From Streptomyces sp. NBC_01231 (GTDB lineage: Bacteria; Actinomycetota; Actinomycetes; Streptomycetales; Streptomycetaceae): 64,000 nucleotides of DNA. Location: contig CP108521.1 in the NCBI GenBank assembly GCA_035999765.1, forward strand, positions 8,742,001 through 8,806,000, read 5' to 3'. Position numbers and translations under genes: made by a program. Position 1 is the first letter of the stretch. Every line of letters starts with the position of its first letter. The notes below the pieces were generated by a model. The model was not told the origin of the DNA. It did not search any database and was given only the letters and a program-made list of their open reading frames with translations. Below are positions 36,402 through 45,482 of this stretch, in pieces.

Positions 36402-38783
36402 ATGGAGACACCGGCGGCTGTGGCCGTGGTGGACGCTGACGGGATTCTCACGAGTTGGAGCCTCGGCGCGCAGCAACTCCTTCATTACTCCGCTGCCCAG
36501 GTCATGGGCCGACCCGCAGCCGAACTTCTCGCAAGTCCTCTCCCTGAGACCGCACGCCTACGTCTTGCCGCCTCAGAAGGCTGGACCGCTTCGGTGGCGT
36601 TGCGCCACCACGACCACGACCGCGGCCGGGTGGCGTGCACGCTGCGCGCTCGCCCGCTGGCCACCGGTGACGAACGGACCGGTTGGCTGCTGGAGGCCAC
36701 CTCCGCGCGGGAAGCCGACGACGGCGTAGACCGGGACGGTGAGGACCGGCTGCTCCGCTGGGCGTTCGACCAGGTGCCTTTCGTGCTGGGAGTGTTCGAC
36801 ACCAGAGGTCGGCTGGTGCGGATCAACCGCCGCTTCGAGAGGAACGCCGAGGCCACCAACGAGGAACTGCGGGGGCTGCGGCTGAGCGAGGCACTCCATG
36901 GGCCGGTCTTCGAGGCGGACCAGTTGATCGTGGACCGCGTCGTTGCGACCGGCGAACCTGAGCACATCGAACGGTACGTGCACCTTCCGGGCGAGGTTCG
37001 GGCGCATGCCTGGGGCGTCGATCTGTCACCGCTCATGGACTCGGCCGGCCTCGTCCACGGCGTCCTGCAGTCCGCCCTGGACTACACCGAACAGGACACT
37101 GCCCGCTCGCGGCTCGCCCTCCTCAATCAGGCCTCCGAACACATCGGCAGCAGCCTGGATGTCACCCGAACCGCCCAGGAGTTGGCGGATGTGGCGGTGT
37201 CCGGGTACGCCGACGTCGTCTCGGTCGATCTGTTGGAGGCCGTGCTGCACGGCGAGGAACCTCCCCCGATTCCCGCCGTGGGACCTCTGCCACTACGGCG
37301 CACTGCGGCTCGCTCCACCGTCGAGCCCGCACTCGAAACAGGCCAGTTGGCCGACTACCCGGTCGACTCACCCCCGGCTCGCTGCCTCCTCACCGGCCGA
37401 GGTAGCGTCCGCCTGCCCACCGACCCGGAAATCACGGGCTGGCTCGCACGGGACCCGGTCCGTGCTGCCTGGGTGCGTGAGCACCGGCCGCACTCGTTCG
37501 TCATAGCACCCTTGCGTGCTCGCGGCACCAACCTCGGGGTGGTTGTCTTCACCCGCCTGGCCGAATCCACCCCACCTTTCGATCCCGCTGATCTCGAGAT
37601 CGCCGAGGAACTCGCCGGGCGCGCCGCCGTCTGCATAGACAACGCCCGCCGGTACACCAGGGAATATCGCACCGCCCTGGCACTCCAGCAAAGCCTTCTA
37701 CCGCAGCGCCTGCCCGAACAGGCTGCCGTGGAGACGGCCAGCCGCTACCTGCCCGCTGGTACGCAGGCGGGCGTCGGAGGGGACTGGTTCGACGTCATCC
37801 CGCTCTCCGGTGCTCGCGTGGCGCTGGTCGTAGGCGACGTCGTCGGCCACGGCATCCACGCCTCGGCGGCCATGGGCCGCCTGCGTACAGCGATGCGCAC
37901 CCTCGCCGACGTCGATGTGCCTCCCGACGAACTCCTCTCTCACCTGGATGACCTGGTCATCCGGCTCAGTGCCGACGGAACCGGCCTGGAAGACATTCCC
38001 GGCGACGTCGGAGCCACCTGTCTGTACGCGGTCTACGACCCGGTCTCCCGCACCTGCTCCATGGCCAGTGCCGGCCATCCACCTCCCGCCCTGGTGACCC
38101 CGGACGGCGATGTCCGCCTGCTCGACCTGCCCCCGGGCCCGCCGCTGGGCCTGGGCGGGCTGCCCTTCGAAAGCCTCGAACTCGACGTACCTGCGGGCAG
38201 CCTACTGGCGCTCTACACCGATGGCCTGATCGAAGCCGGCCACCGTGATGTGGACGAGGGCCTGCAAGCCCTCAGCACCGTTCTCGCCGATTGTGGTGCC
38301 TCCCTCGAGACCACCTGCGACACGGTGCTCCATGCGATGCTCGACGGGCAGCCTGCCGACGACATCGCGTTGCTCGTCGCCCGCACACGGGCCCTGGACG
38401 CCGGAAGTGTCGCGATCTGGGACCTGCCCGACGACCCGGTCGTGGTCGGCCAGGCTCGCGCCCAGATCTCCGACCAGCTTCGGGCCTGGGGACTCGAGGA
38501 ACTCACCTTCGTCACTGAACTGGTTGCCAGCGAGTTGGTCACCAACGCCATCCGGTACGCCGCCCCACCCATCCAACTGCGGCTGATCAGGGACCGGGCA
38601 CTGATCTGCGAGGTCTCGGACGCCAGCAGCACGTCCCCGCACCTGCGCCGCGCCCGCACCATGGACGAGGGCGGACGGGGCCTGATGCTGGTCGCGCAGC
38701 TCACCGAAGCCTGGGGTACCCGTTACACCAGCACGGGCAAGACCATCTGGACCGAGCAGACGCTTCTCCGCCGCAATTCCTGA
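36402..38783 (+). CDS. PAS-GAF-SpoIIE phosphatase with C-terminal anti-sigma-type ATPase domain
   Basis: 793 residues. Two PAS domains (about 1-100 and 115-230; VAVVDADGILTSWSLGAQQLL and VLGVFDTRGRLVRINRRFE), a GAF domain (about 240-420), a PP2C/SpoIIE phosphatase (about 430-660; AGVGGDWFDVIPLSGARVAL, VGDVVGHGIHASAAMGRLR, ASAGHPPPALV, LYTDGLIE, DDIALLVAR) and a HATPase_c domain (about 680-790; TELVASELVTNAIRYA, GGRGLMLVAQL). Such Streptomyces proteins couple a stress or ligand signal to release of an alternative sigma factor through anti-anti-sigma dephosphorylation. No sigma-factor gene is nearby. Confidence 0.92.
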   Translation: METPAAVAVVDADGILTSWSLGAQQLLHYSAAQVMGRPAAELLASPLPETARLRLAASEGWTASVALRHHDHDRGRVACTLRARPLATGDERTGWLLEATSAREADDGVDRDGEDRLLRWAFDQVPFVLGVFDTRGRLVRINRRFERNAEATNEELRGLRLSEALHGPVFEADQLIVDRVVATGEPEHIERYVHLPGEVRAHAWGVDLSPLMDSAGLVHGVLQSALDYTEQDTARSRLALLNQASEHIGSSLDVTRTAQELADVAVSGYADVVSVDLLEAVLHGEEPPPIPAVGPLPLRRTAARSTVEPALETGQLADYPVDSPPARCLLTGRGSVRLPTDPEITGWLARDPVRAAWVREHRPHSFVIAPLRARGTNLGVVVFTRLAESTPPFDPADLEIAEELAGRAAVCIDNARRYTREYRTALALQQSLLPQRLPEQAAVETASRYLPAGTQAGVGGDWFDVIPLSGARVALVVGDVVGHGIHASAAMGRLRTAMRTLADVDVPPDELLSHLDDLVIRLSADGTGLEDIPGDVGATCLYAVYDPVSRTCSMASAGHPPPALVTPDGDVRLLDLPPGPPLGLGGLPFESLELDVPAGSLLALYTDGLIEAGHRDVDEGLQALSTVLADCGASLETTCDTVLHAMLDGQPADDIALLVARTRALDAGSVAIWDLPDDPVVVGQARAQISDQLRAWGLEELTFVTELVASELVTNAIRYAAPPIQLRLIRDRALICEVSDASSTSPHLRRARTMDEGGRGLMLVAQLTEAWGTRYTSTGKTIWTEQTLLRRNS

Positions 38784-39206
38784 ATTGACCCGCGAGACGT
38801 CGACCGACCCGACAGATCTTGCTATCGACGTCGGGCTGGAGCCGGGCTACGAATGGATCGCCAGTACCGCAAATGCCCGCCTCCGGTCAGTCCGGCTTCA
38901 CAGGGCCGGGCAGCGAGGCCACCCGCGTATGTGCGGCCCTGCCACCACACAGCGTGGCGGTAAGGCCGCTTGCCAACTTACGAGGACGGCGGCCCATACC
39001 CGCGTACCGTCCAAGTGCCGTGGAGCCGCATAGTTTCACCGGTGTGGCGGCGGGTACGCAGAAAGCCCCAGTGGTCGGCGGCGAGCATCCAGCAGAGGGA
39101 GGCGGACTTCCCGCAGCGATCCACCGATGCCCGCCGCTGCCTGGAGTTGAGGACCACCGGACGAGAAGCCAACCGTTTCGCACTTCGAGCCACCCGCTTC
39201 GAGACG
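38784..39206. other. Gene-free stretch
   Basis: 423 bp. Short frames on both strands carry no recognisable domain. It separates the phosphatase from the Lrp gene. Confidence 0.35.
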
Positions 39207-39677
39207 TCAGAGGCCAATATGTCGCTCCAGCAGGGGCCGGACGCTGAACGGCTGCACCTCGAGCAGGACGATGGCGGTGTTGGAGCGGACAACCCCCGGC
39301 GCTTCCAACAAGAGGTTCGTGATGCGGTGCAGGTCCTCGGTGTTGCGGGCGACAACACGCGCGAGCAGGTCGCCGTCGCCGGTGGTGACGAGCAGCTCGA
39401 CCACCTCGGGAATGCGCAGGATCGCCTCTCGTGTGGGCAGCCCCACGCGCTGACTGATCGAAATCGTGATCAAGGCCAGCAGCGGGTAGCCGAGCCCCGC
39501 GGGGTCCACGCGCCGACTTGGCTCCCTCAGTTGACCGCTTTCTTCCAGTCGCTTCAGACGTGCCTGCACGGTGTTGCGGGCCAGACCAAGTCGATCGGCC
39601 AGGGCAACGGTCGTGGCCCGTGGGTCCGCGTCGAGCGCCAGGAGGATCCGGGCGTCGAGGGCGTCGACATTTCGCAT
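39207..39677 (-). CDS. Lrp/AsnC-family transcriptional regulator
   Basis: 156 residues: N-terminal HTH (LDARILLALDADPRATTVAL, then ADRLGLARNTVQARLKRLEE) and a RAM ligand-binding domain (LALITISISQRVGLPTREAI, VVELLVTTGDGDLLARVVAR). The ATG at 39677 gives the standard N-terminus; an in-frame start at 39719 would lie inside the dyad described at 39714-39739. It diverges from an amino acid decarboxylase gene and most likely responds to that amino acid. Confidence 0.88.
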   Translation of the reverse strand: MRNVDALDARILLALDADPRATTVALADRLGLARNTVQARLKRLEESGQLREPSRRVDPAGLGYPLLALITISISQRVGLPTREAILRIPEVVELLVTTGDGDLLARVVARNTEDLHRITNLLLEAPGVVRSNTAIVLLEVQPFSVRPLLERHIGL

Positions 39678-39713
39678 GGTGCTCAGTATGACAGGGTGCC
39701 GGCGTACTGGATT

Positions 39714-39739
39714 GAGCATTTTGCTTATAAAAATTGCTC
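39714..39739. promoter_or_regulatory. AT-rich dyad, likely Lrp operator
   Basis: Arms GAGCATTTT and AAAATTGCTC face each other around an A/T centre in an otherwise GC-rich sequence. It is the typical form of an Lrp/AsnC site and lies between the two divergent start codons. Confidence 0.65.
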
Positions 39740-39778
39740 CATATTGCGCATCCTGGTGATTCTATCTACCTTCACGCC

Positions 39779-41170
39779 ATGCAAAAAGCGCAATGCGATA
39801 TCCCGCAAGCGAACAAGGCGCCTCAGGTCGGCAATCGGGTGTGGGGTGATGAGGATGAGGTCGTGGGGGCCGTCATGGACTACGCCCGGCGGCGCATCCT
39901 GCGGGCTCCGGATGCGGTCGCGGGGGCCCGCTCCGCCGCCGAGCTCGCCCTCGCGGCCGGTACGGCCATCACCCCGTGGGGGATCGGCAGTGCCGCGGCC
40001 CTCAAACTGTTCGACCAAGTCCTGGCACCCGCCACCCGCGCCCAGAACGGGTCGACGAACCTGGCGTACATCCCGGCGGCTCCCACCCGTGCCGCACTCG
40101 CCTTCGACGCGGTCACCGGCGCAGCGAACATCTTCGCGGGCACCTGGGAGTCCGGAGCCGGCGCCATCCACGCCGAGAACGAGGCGTTGACCTGGCTCAC
40201 CCAGTTGCTCGGATGGCCCCGGACCGCAGCAGGATGCTTCGTCAGCGGTGGCACCATGGGCAACCTCTCGGCTCTCGTCACGGCACGCGCCGCTGCCGCC
40301 GCATCCCGTCCTCGGCCGACGGACGGCTGGAAGATCGTGTGTGCCGACAGCGCCCACTCCTCGATCAGGTCCGCGGCACAGGCTATGGATGCCGAGGTCG
40401 TCACCGCACCCGTGGACCAACGGGGACACCTCACCGGAGCCGCCGTGAACACGCTCCTGCGCTCCACGCCCGGCGTGTTCGCCGTGGTGGCGACCGCCGG
40501 GAGCACCAATGCCGGCCTGATCGACGACCTCGATGACATTGCCGACGCGTGCGAACGCCACCATGTGTGGCTGCACGTCGACGGTGCCTACGGCGGGGCA
40601 GGCATGGCAGCACCCAGCGTTCGACACCTCTTTACCGGCATCGAACGCGCCGACAGCTTCATCGTCGACCCCCACAAGTGGCTCTTCGCGCCGTACGACT
40701 GCTGCGCACTGCTTTACCGGGATCCCGCTGCGGCACGCGCCGCGCACAGTCAGTCGGCGCACTACCTCGACGCCATCGACCGCGACGTCCACAATCCGGC
40801 GGACCTGGCCCTCCACCTCAGCCGCCGTGCCCGCGGTCTGCCGTTCTGGTTCAGCCTGGCCGTCCACGGAACCGAGCGGTACACGAAAGCCGTGGAACAG
40901 ACACTGACCACCAGCCGACTGGTAGCCGATGCCATACGCGCCAGTGACCACCTCCGCATGACGATCGATCCCGAGCTGTCCGTCGTCCTCTTCGAACGCC
41001 CTGGGTGGGACCCGCAGGACTACGTGTCATGGTCCGCAGGGGCCGCCGAAACGGGCACCATGCTGTGTGTGCCGACACGCTGGAACGGCACAACGGTTCT
41101 GCGCTTGGCCTTCGTCAACCCGGACACCGTTGCCAGCGATGTCATCGACACACTCTGTACGCTCCGCTGA
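39779..41170 (+). CDS. Group II PLP-dependent amino acid decarboxylase
   Basis: 463 residues with the group II decarboxylase landmarks: ENEALTWLTQLLGWP, GCFVSGGTMGNLSALVTAR, VWLHVDGAYGGAG and the PLP lysine in SFIVDPHKWLFAPYDCC (Lys300). The group includes aromatic amino acid, glutamate and 2,4-diaminobutyrate decarboxylases. The pattern FAPYDCCALLYRD and the fold proportions resemble aromatic-L-amino-acid decarboxylases, but the substrate is not proven. The start at 39779 follows the divergent Lrp dyad. Confidence 0.82.
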   Translation: MQKAQCDIPQANKAPQVGNRVWGDEDEVVGAVMDYARRRILRAPDAVAGARSAAELALAAGTAITPWGIGSAAALKLFDQVLAPATRAQNGSTNLAYIPAAPTRAALAFDAVTGAANIFAGTWESGAGAIHAENEALTWLTQLLGWPRTAAGCFVSGGTMGNLSALVTARAAAAASRPRPTDGWKIVCADSAHSSIRSAAQAMDAEVVTAPVDQRGHLTGAAVNTLLRSTPGVFAVVATAGSTNAGLIDDLDDIADACERHHVWLHVDGAYGGAGMAAPSVRHLFTGIERADSFIVDPHKWLFAPYDCCALLYRDPAAARAAHSQSAHYLDAIDRDVHNPADLALHLSRRARGLPFWFSLAVHGTERYTKAVEQTLTTSRLVADAIRASDHLRMTIDPELSVVLFERPGWDPQDYVSWSAGAAETGTMLCVPTRWNGTTVLRLAFVNPDTVASDVIDTLCTLR

Positions 41171-41197
41171 ATCACCGAGCCGGCGCCGACGGGTGCG

Positions 41198-41325
41198 TAC
41201 CAGGAGGCCAGGGCGCTCAGGGTACGAATCAGTGCAGTTGTCGCCCAGGGGGAGTATGCCTGCGCCGGTTCCCTCTCCAGTGCACGTATGACATGGCGTG
41301 CCGCTCGACCTGGAAGGGACGGTGG
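41198..41325 (-). pseudogene. 3' fragment of an SDR gene
   Basis: Reads RAARHVIRALEREPAQAYSP and WATTALIRTLSAL, matching the C-terminus of the intact SDR at 55767-56537, also at the DNA level. No other part of the gene is here. It is a stray copy left by recombination or a mobile event. Confidence 0.75.
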
Positions 41326-41931
41326 CGCGTGGGACTCGGCGCCCTCGTGTGAGGCTTCACCACGCCATGAGGCGCACTCCGGGCGCCCTCGCGCTCGTGC
41401 CCGGTGCCATCCCACTCACAGGCCGGTGTCCACCAGGGTCATGTCCTCGCGTTCCCGGGGGAGTGAGGGTGGCGAGCTGTTTCGGGTCGGCGGCGACCAT
41501 CTTGTGGCCCCTCGGAAGCGAGCGATGACGCTTGAGCGGCGCTGGTGTCAGCTTCCATCGCTGCGAGGAGCACCTGGTGCTCCGGATGACCTGACCGTTG
41601 ACATAGGACTGGGTCGACGACTCCAGCCCATGCCCTGAAGGCCCTGCCTACTGCGCGTCGCGCTCACGTCTGCTGGGCACTGCTGCTGTTCCTGGTGCTG
41701 TGCGGGCTTCGGCGGCGTCGAGAACGATGACGATGCGGGGCAGAATGTGCTCCAGGTCAACCGCAGGTCTTGGTCGTACCCGAGAGCTCGACGGTCGCCG
41801 GCCAGTCGTGCGCTGGCCAACCGCTCGGCCCAGTTGCGAAGATGGTGCGTGATGTGGCGGACGAAGGCGGCAACGTTCCAAGCAAGCTCGGGATGGCGTT
41901 CATTAACGGGCTCCCCAAGCCCCGTGGGATC
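41326..41931. other. Region without a recognised gene
   Basis: 606 bp. A minus-strand stretch reading LASARLAGDRRALGYDQDL between about 41740 and 41850 has coding-like periodicity but frame breaks and no known domain. It could be a degraded gene. Confidence 0.3.
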
Positions 41932-42792
41932 TCAGCTTTCTACCGGGGGCCCACTCCGTACTTGCGTGCCACCCTGCCCCAACTCGTCGGACCCGGTGGT
42001 GCGCAACGCGGCGGCCTGTCGGTTTGCCGGTGGCCTTGGTGACGGCGGTACGGCAGGTACGACGACGTTCTCCATGTCGACGGCACAGGCCGGGGAGGTC
42101 ACACGGTCGAGGAACGCGTCCACCAGGCGGTACGCGTTCTCCCGCGCCACTGGCTCCATGGCGCTGCTGCGGGCGACCAGTTCTTCCGGATCGATGCCGA
42201 GCCGCGCGCACTGCTCCGCGCCGCCGCAGTCCACCCAGCGTCGTACGACGGCCGGGATCGCCTCGGGGTGGAACTGGACCCCGAGCGAGTTGCCGACCTG
42301 GAACGCCTGCGTGCACACGGCGTTGCGGGCCGCCTCGTGGGCGCCGGGCGGCGGGACGCAGCGATCGTAGTGCCACTGCATCCAAGGGCCGGGCGGTATG
42401 AGGGCGAGGTCGTCCGTGTCGATGTCGACCCAGCCGATCTCGGGACGAGGGGCTGCCTCGACACTGCCGCCAAGTGCGGTGGTCAGGGCTTGGGCACCGA
42501 AGCAGATGCCCAGTACGGGGACGCCGAGATGGTGGGCATTGCGCAGCAGGGCGAGTTCGCCGCCGATCCAGGTGCCGACTGTGGCCTCGTCGTACACGGA
42601 CCAGGGGGCGCCGAGCGACACGACAAGGTCCCAGCCGTCGGCGTCGGGGAAGTCGAACCGCACGTCCGGTGTGTGGTGCCGCTCCTCCGGGACGACCGTG
42701 AGGAGTGTGAGCTCATAGCCGCGCTGGACGAGCCTCTCGCCGATCAGTCCAGCCTCCGTCACATGGTCGTGCCGGATGACGAGTGCACGCAC
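41932..42792 (-). CDS. Class I glutamine amidotransferase-like hydrolase
   Basis: 286 residues. Class I GATase fold of the GMP-synthase type with nucleophile Cys97 in GICFGAQALTTALGG and the His/Glu pair in GVQFHPEAIP (His175, Glu177). A GTG start follows GGGAGAG. The last 50 residues are a low-complexity tail absent from usual relatives. Paired with the GS-like gene upstream, it resembles the TdnQ/TdnT or AtdA1/AtdA2 pairs of aniline catabolism, where the GATase-like protein removes or controls the gamma-glutamyl product. That role is inferred. Confidence 0.8.
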   Translation of the reverse strand: MRALVIRHDHVTEAGLIGERLVQRGYELTLLTVVPEERHHTPDVRFDFPDADGWDLVVSLGAPWSVYDEATVGTWIGGELALLRNAHHLGVPVLGICFGAQALTTALGGSVEAAPRPEIGWVDIDTDDLALIPPGPWMQWHYDRCVPPPGAHEAARNAVCTQAFQVGNSLGVQFHPEAIPAVVRRWVDCGGAEQCARLGIDPEELVARSSAMEPVARENAYRLVDAFLDRVTSPACAVDMENVVVPAVPPSPRPPANRQAAALRTTGSDELGQGGTQVRSGPPVES

Positions 42793-43090
42793 GATGTGCT
42801 CTCCCGTTCTGTGAATTTGAGGGGTTCTTGCGCAGTTTTGGTTTGTCCCGGAGCGCCCTGGCGCTGCGGGAGAGTGTCGGCAGGGCTGCAGACGCCGCCG
42901 TCGGGGAACTTCTGCGCTACGACTCGGCCTGGTTCTTGGCCCCCGCGGTGCGGCGGGGCAGGAGAAGGCCGCGGAAGGCATGCGGAGGCTGCGCTGCGGC
43001 GACGGGCGGTCTGCGGGGAGCAGGTGGACGGAGGGCGGCGCGCCGAGCAGGAGGCGGAACCGGGTGGTCGAACGGGGAAGCGGTGCGGTG

Positions 43091-44479
43091 TCAGTTGATC
43101 TCGGCGTACTCGCGGAACTCCCAGTCGGTGACGTGCTTGTGGAAGCGGGCGAGTTCGTCGCGCTTGAAGGTGAGGAAGGCGTCGACGAAGGACTTGCCGA
43201 GGATGTCGGTGAGCTGGTCGTCGGCCTGGAGGGCGTCGAGGGACTGGCCGAGGTCGGTGGGCAGCTTGGGCGCGGCGTCGGTGTCGGCGGCGTGGCCGGT
43301 CGCCGGTACGGGGGGCTCGGCAGCGGTGGTGATGCCGAGGTGGATGGCAGCCAGCAGGCCGGCGATGGCGAGGTAGGGGTTGGCGGTGGCGTCGCCGAGG
43401 CGGACCTCCAGCCGGGAGGCGGCACCGCGCTCCGGCGGGATGCGCACCATCGCGTTGCGGTTGTCCAGGCCCCAGTTGATCAGCCAGGGGGCGGTGGTGT
43501 CGGGGCCGAACCGTTTGTAGGAGTTGACGGTGGGGTTGAGCAGCGCGGACAGAGCCGGAGCGTGTTCGAGAACGCCGGCCAGGGCGTGACGGGCCGTGGC
43601 TGAGAGGCCGTGGGCGTCGTGGGGGGCGTCGAAGACGTTGGCCCCGTCCTCGTCGATCAGGGAGACATGCAGGTGGAATCCGGAGCCGCCGCCGTCGTTG
43701 AAGGGTTTGGCCATGAACGTCGCCAGCCGGCCCTCGGCTCGGGCGAGTTCCTTGACCGCGGCCTTGAACCGGAAGGCGCGGTCTGCGGCGTTCAGTGCTT
43801 CGGAGTGGTTGAGGTTGATCTCGAACTGTCCGCCGTCGAACTCGCGGTTGCCGCCGCTGACGTCCAGGCCGAGCGCGTGCAGAGCACGTGCCGTGCGCAG
43901 GAGGTGTCCGTCCGGGTCGGCCCGGCGGCCGGTGGTGTAGACGTTGCCCGGTTCGGGGGCGTAGCGCCGCCACGAGGTGGGTGCGTCGGCGTCCGGCTCG
44001 AGCAGGACGTATTCCAGTTCCGGACCGACGATCGCGGTCAGGCCGGCGTCGTTGAAGTGGGTGAGGACCTGGCGCAGCAGGTCCCTGGGCGATTCGGGCA
44101 CGCTCTGGCCGGTGGCGGGGTCGTGGACGTCGCCGATGCACCAGGCGACGTTCGGCTCCCACGGCAGCGGGGTGACGGTGTCCAGGTCCGGGCGCACCAG
44201 GATGTCCGGCATGCCTGCTTCGAGTCCGCCGGCGATGTTGGAGTGATCGCCCAGGGCGCCGGTGTGGTAGACGGCGCGGCTGAAGGCGAGGCCGTGTCCC
44301 GCCGCGTGCGGCAGATGGTGCAGCAGGATGTCCCGGCTGCGGTCGGAGCCCATCAGGTCCGGGTAGGCGACGCGGAGGACATCGATCCCCTCGGCGTCGA
44401 GCGCTTCCATCGTCTGGCGGACCTGGGGGTCTGTGTGGGCGCTCAAGGGATGCTCCAGTGGTGCGACGAAGGATGACAT
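43091..44479 (-). CDS. Glutamine-synthetase-like gamma-glutamyl-amine ligase (second paralogue)
   Basis: 462 residues, the same architecture and signature motifs as the GS-like protein at 20510: GPELEYVLLEPD, GGNREFDGGQFEINLNHSEA, FMAKPFNDGGGSGFHLHVS, NSYKRFGPDTTAPWL and RIPPERGAASRLEVRLGDAT. It is not a housekeeping glutamine synthetase: the length, N-terminus and active-site edges are those of amine ligases. The ATG at 44479 is used; starts at 44515 and 44542 exist, but the latter touches the operator at 44541-44557. It diverges from the MarR gene, and a 298-bp gene-free gap precedes the GATase gene. Confidence 0.85.
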   Translation of the reverse strand: MSSFVAPLEHPLSAHTDPQVRQTMEALDAEGIDVLRVAYPDLMGSDRSRDILLHHLPHAAGHGLAFSRAVYHTGALGDHSNIAGGLEAGMPDILVRPDLDTVTPLPWEPNVAWCIGDVHDPATGQSVPESPRDLLRQVLTHFNDAGLTAIVGPELEYVLLEPDADAPTSWRRYAPEPGNVYTTGRRADPDGHLLRTARALHALGLDVSGGNREFDGGQFEINLNHSEALNAADRAFRFKAAVKELARAEGRLATFMAKPFNDGGGSGFHLHVSLIDEDGANVFDAPHDAHGLSATARHALAGVLEHAPALSALLNPTVNSYKRFGPDTTAPWLINWGLDNRNAMVRIPPERGAASRLEVRLGDATANPYLAIAGLLAAIHLGITTAAEPPVPATGHAADTDAAPKLPTDLGQSLDALQADDQLTDILGKSFVDAFLTFKRDELARFHKHVTDWEFREYAEIN

Positions 44480-44540
44480 TCTGTCCGATTTGCCCGCGGA
44501 AGTATGCGGCTTCATGGTCGGCCGGCGACGCCGGTAAGTC

Positions 44541-44557
44541 ATTTGATGCCAAACGAT
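44541..44557 (+). promoter_or_regulatory. Shared 17-bp operator motif, site 3
   Basis: ATTTGATGCCAAACGAT, just upstream of the GS-like start codon; it agrees with the consensus at all but two conserved bases. Confidence 0.7.
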
Positions 44558-44653
44558 AAGACTCGGCTGTGCCGCTCACAAGAGGTGCCAAGCAGTTTTT
44601 TGCCGATACTCATCCATGACCGAAGGTCGCCGGGGCAAGCGTCTGCGGGATAC

Positions 44654-44670
44654 ATTTGGCCGCAAACGAA
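44654..44670 (+). promoter_or_regulatory. Shared 17-bp operator motif, site 4
   Basis: ATTTGGCCGCAAACGAA, in the leader of the MarR gene, 43 bp before its likely GTG start. It suggests autoregulation. Confidence 0.75.
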
Positions 44671-44713
44671 CATGTCGGCGGCCCTGCGCCGCCCCGAGGC
44701 GGAGGAGGAGCCT

Positions 44714-45289
44714 GTGCCCGGGCCCCGCCGATCCATCACCGAGACCGAGCAGGCCATGCAGCAGCGGCTGGGCGGTCTGACCCTTCAGCGCGAGGCCATG
44801 GCCGCCGTGGGCAATATCCACCGGGCCGCCGCGGCCGTCCGCAACCATCTGGAGAACTCGGTGCTGCGTCCGCACGAGCTGACGTGGACCAGCTTCGTCG
44901 TGCTGTGGGTGCTGTGGATCTGGGGTGAGGCGGAGACCTGGTCGGTGGCGGAGGAGGCGGGCATCTCCAAGGGGACGCTGACTGGCATTTCGCGCACCCT
45001 CGAGTCACGCGGCCTCGTGGCCCGCTCGCCCCACCCCGAGGACCGTCGCCGGGTCCTGCTCTCCCTGACCCCCGGAGGGGAGAAGCTCATGGAGGAGCTC
45101 TTCCCGGCCTTCAATGCGGAGGAGGCGTTCGTCGCCGCCCCGCTCAGCCCTGAGGAGTGCCTCCGGCTCGCCGACAGTCTGCGTGCTGTCGTCAGCCGGC
45201 TCGAGGAGCACGGCGAGCAGCGCCGGCGAGAGCTGCTCGCCGGCGAGGACCTGGCCCCGCGGCGATCGGGCCGCCGCCCGCGCCCATAG
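44714..45289 (+). CDS. MarR-family transcriptional regulator
   Basis: 191 residues with a winged HTH in the middle (LTWTSFVVLWVLWIWGEAET, VAEEAGISKGTLTGISRTLE, RGLVARSPHPEDRRRVLLSLT). GTG at 44714 follows GGAGGAG closely; an ATG at 44672 that abuts operator site 4 is an alternative. Homoprotocatechuate operons elsewhere (HpaR/HpcR in E. coli) are controlled by MarR repressors, which fits the operon next door. With motif copies on both sides it probably represses the GS-like gene, itself, the hpa-like operon and the distant P450 locus. Confidence 0.85.
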   Translation: MPGPRRSITETEQAMQQRLGGLTLQREAMAAVGNIHRAAAAVRNHLENSVLRPHELTWTSFVVLWVLWIWGEAETWSVAEEAGISKGTLTGISRTLESRGLVARSPHPEDRRRVLLSLTPGGEKLMEELFPAFNAEEAFVAAPLSPEECLRLADSLRAVVSRLEEHGEQRRRELLAGEDLAPRRSGRRPRP

Positions 45290-45419
45290 TCGCGCCGTCA
45301 GGTCCCGGCGTCCCGCGGCGCGCGCGCCTCCGGGCGTCACGCCCATCGTTAGAAGAGATGACGTGCCCGCCCTCCCGGAATTGCCGGTCCGCTGCCGCGA
45401 CAGGGTTATCCTCAACTGA

Positions 45420-45436
45420 AACGTTTGGATCCAAAT
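45420..45436 (-). promoter_or_regulatory. Shared 17-bp operator motif, site 5
   Basis: On the minus strand ATTTGGATCCAAACGTT, an inverted copy 43 bp before site 6 and just upstream of the -35 element of the dehydrogenase promoter. Confidence 0.7.
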
Positions 45437-45453
45437 AAAATCTACGGCACCTC

Positions 45454-45482
45454 TTGACACCTCGACGACCGGGCTGTTTATT
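45454..45482 (+). promoter_or_regulatory. Promoter of the hpa-like operon
   Basis: TTGACA at 45454-45459 and TTTATT at 45477-45482 are 17 bp apart. The -10 element overlaps operator site 6, so a bound repressor would block RNA polymerase. Confidence 0.6.

Noticed and set aside
42793..43425. Upstream extension of the GATase frame
   Set aside because: Thr/Pro/Ser-rich and antisense-shifted over the GS-like gene; the GTG at 42792 begins the conserved domain.
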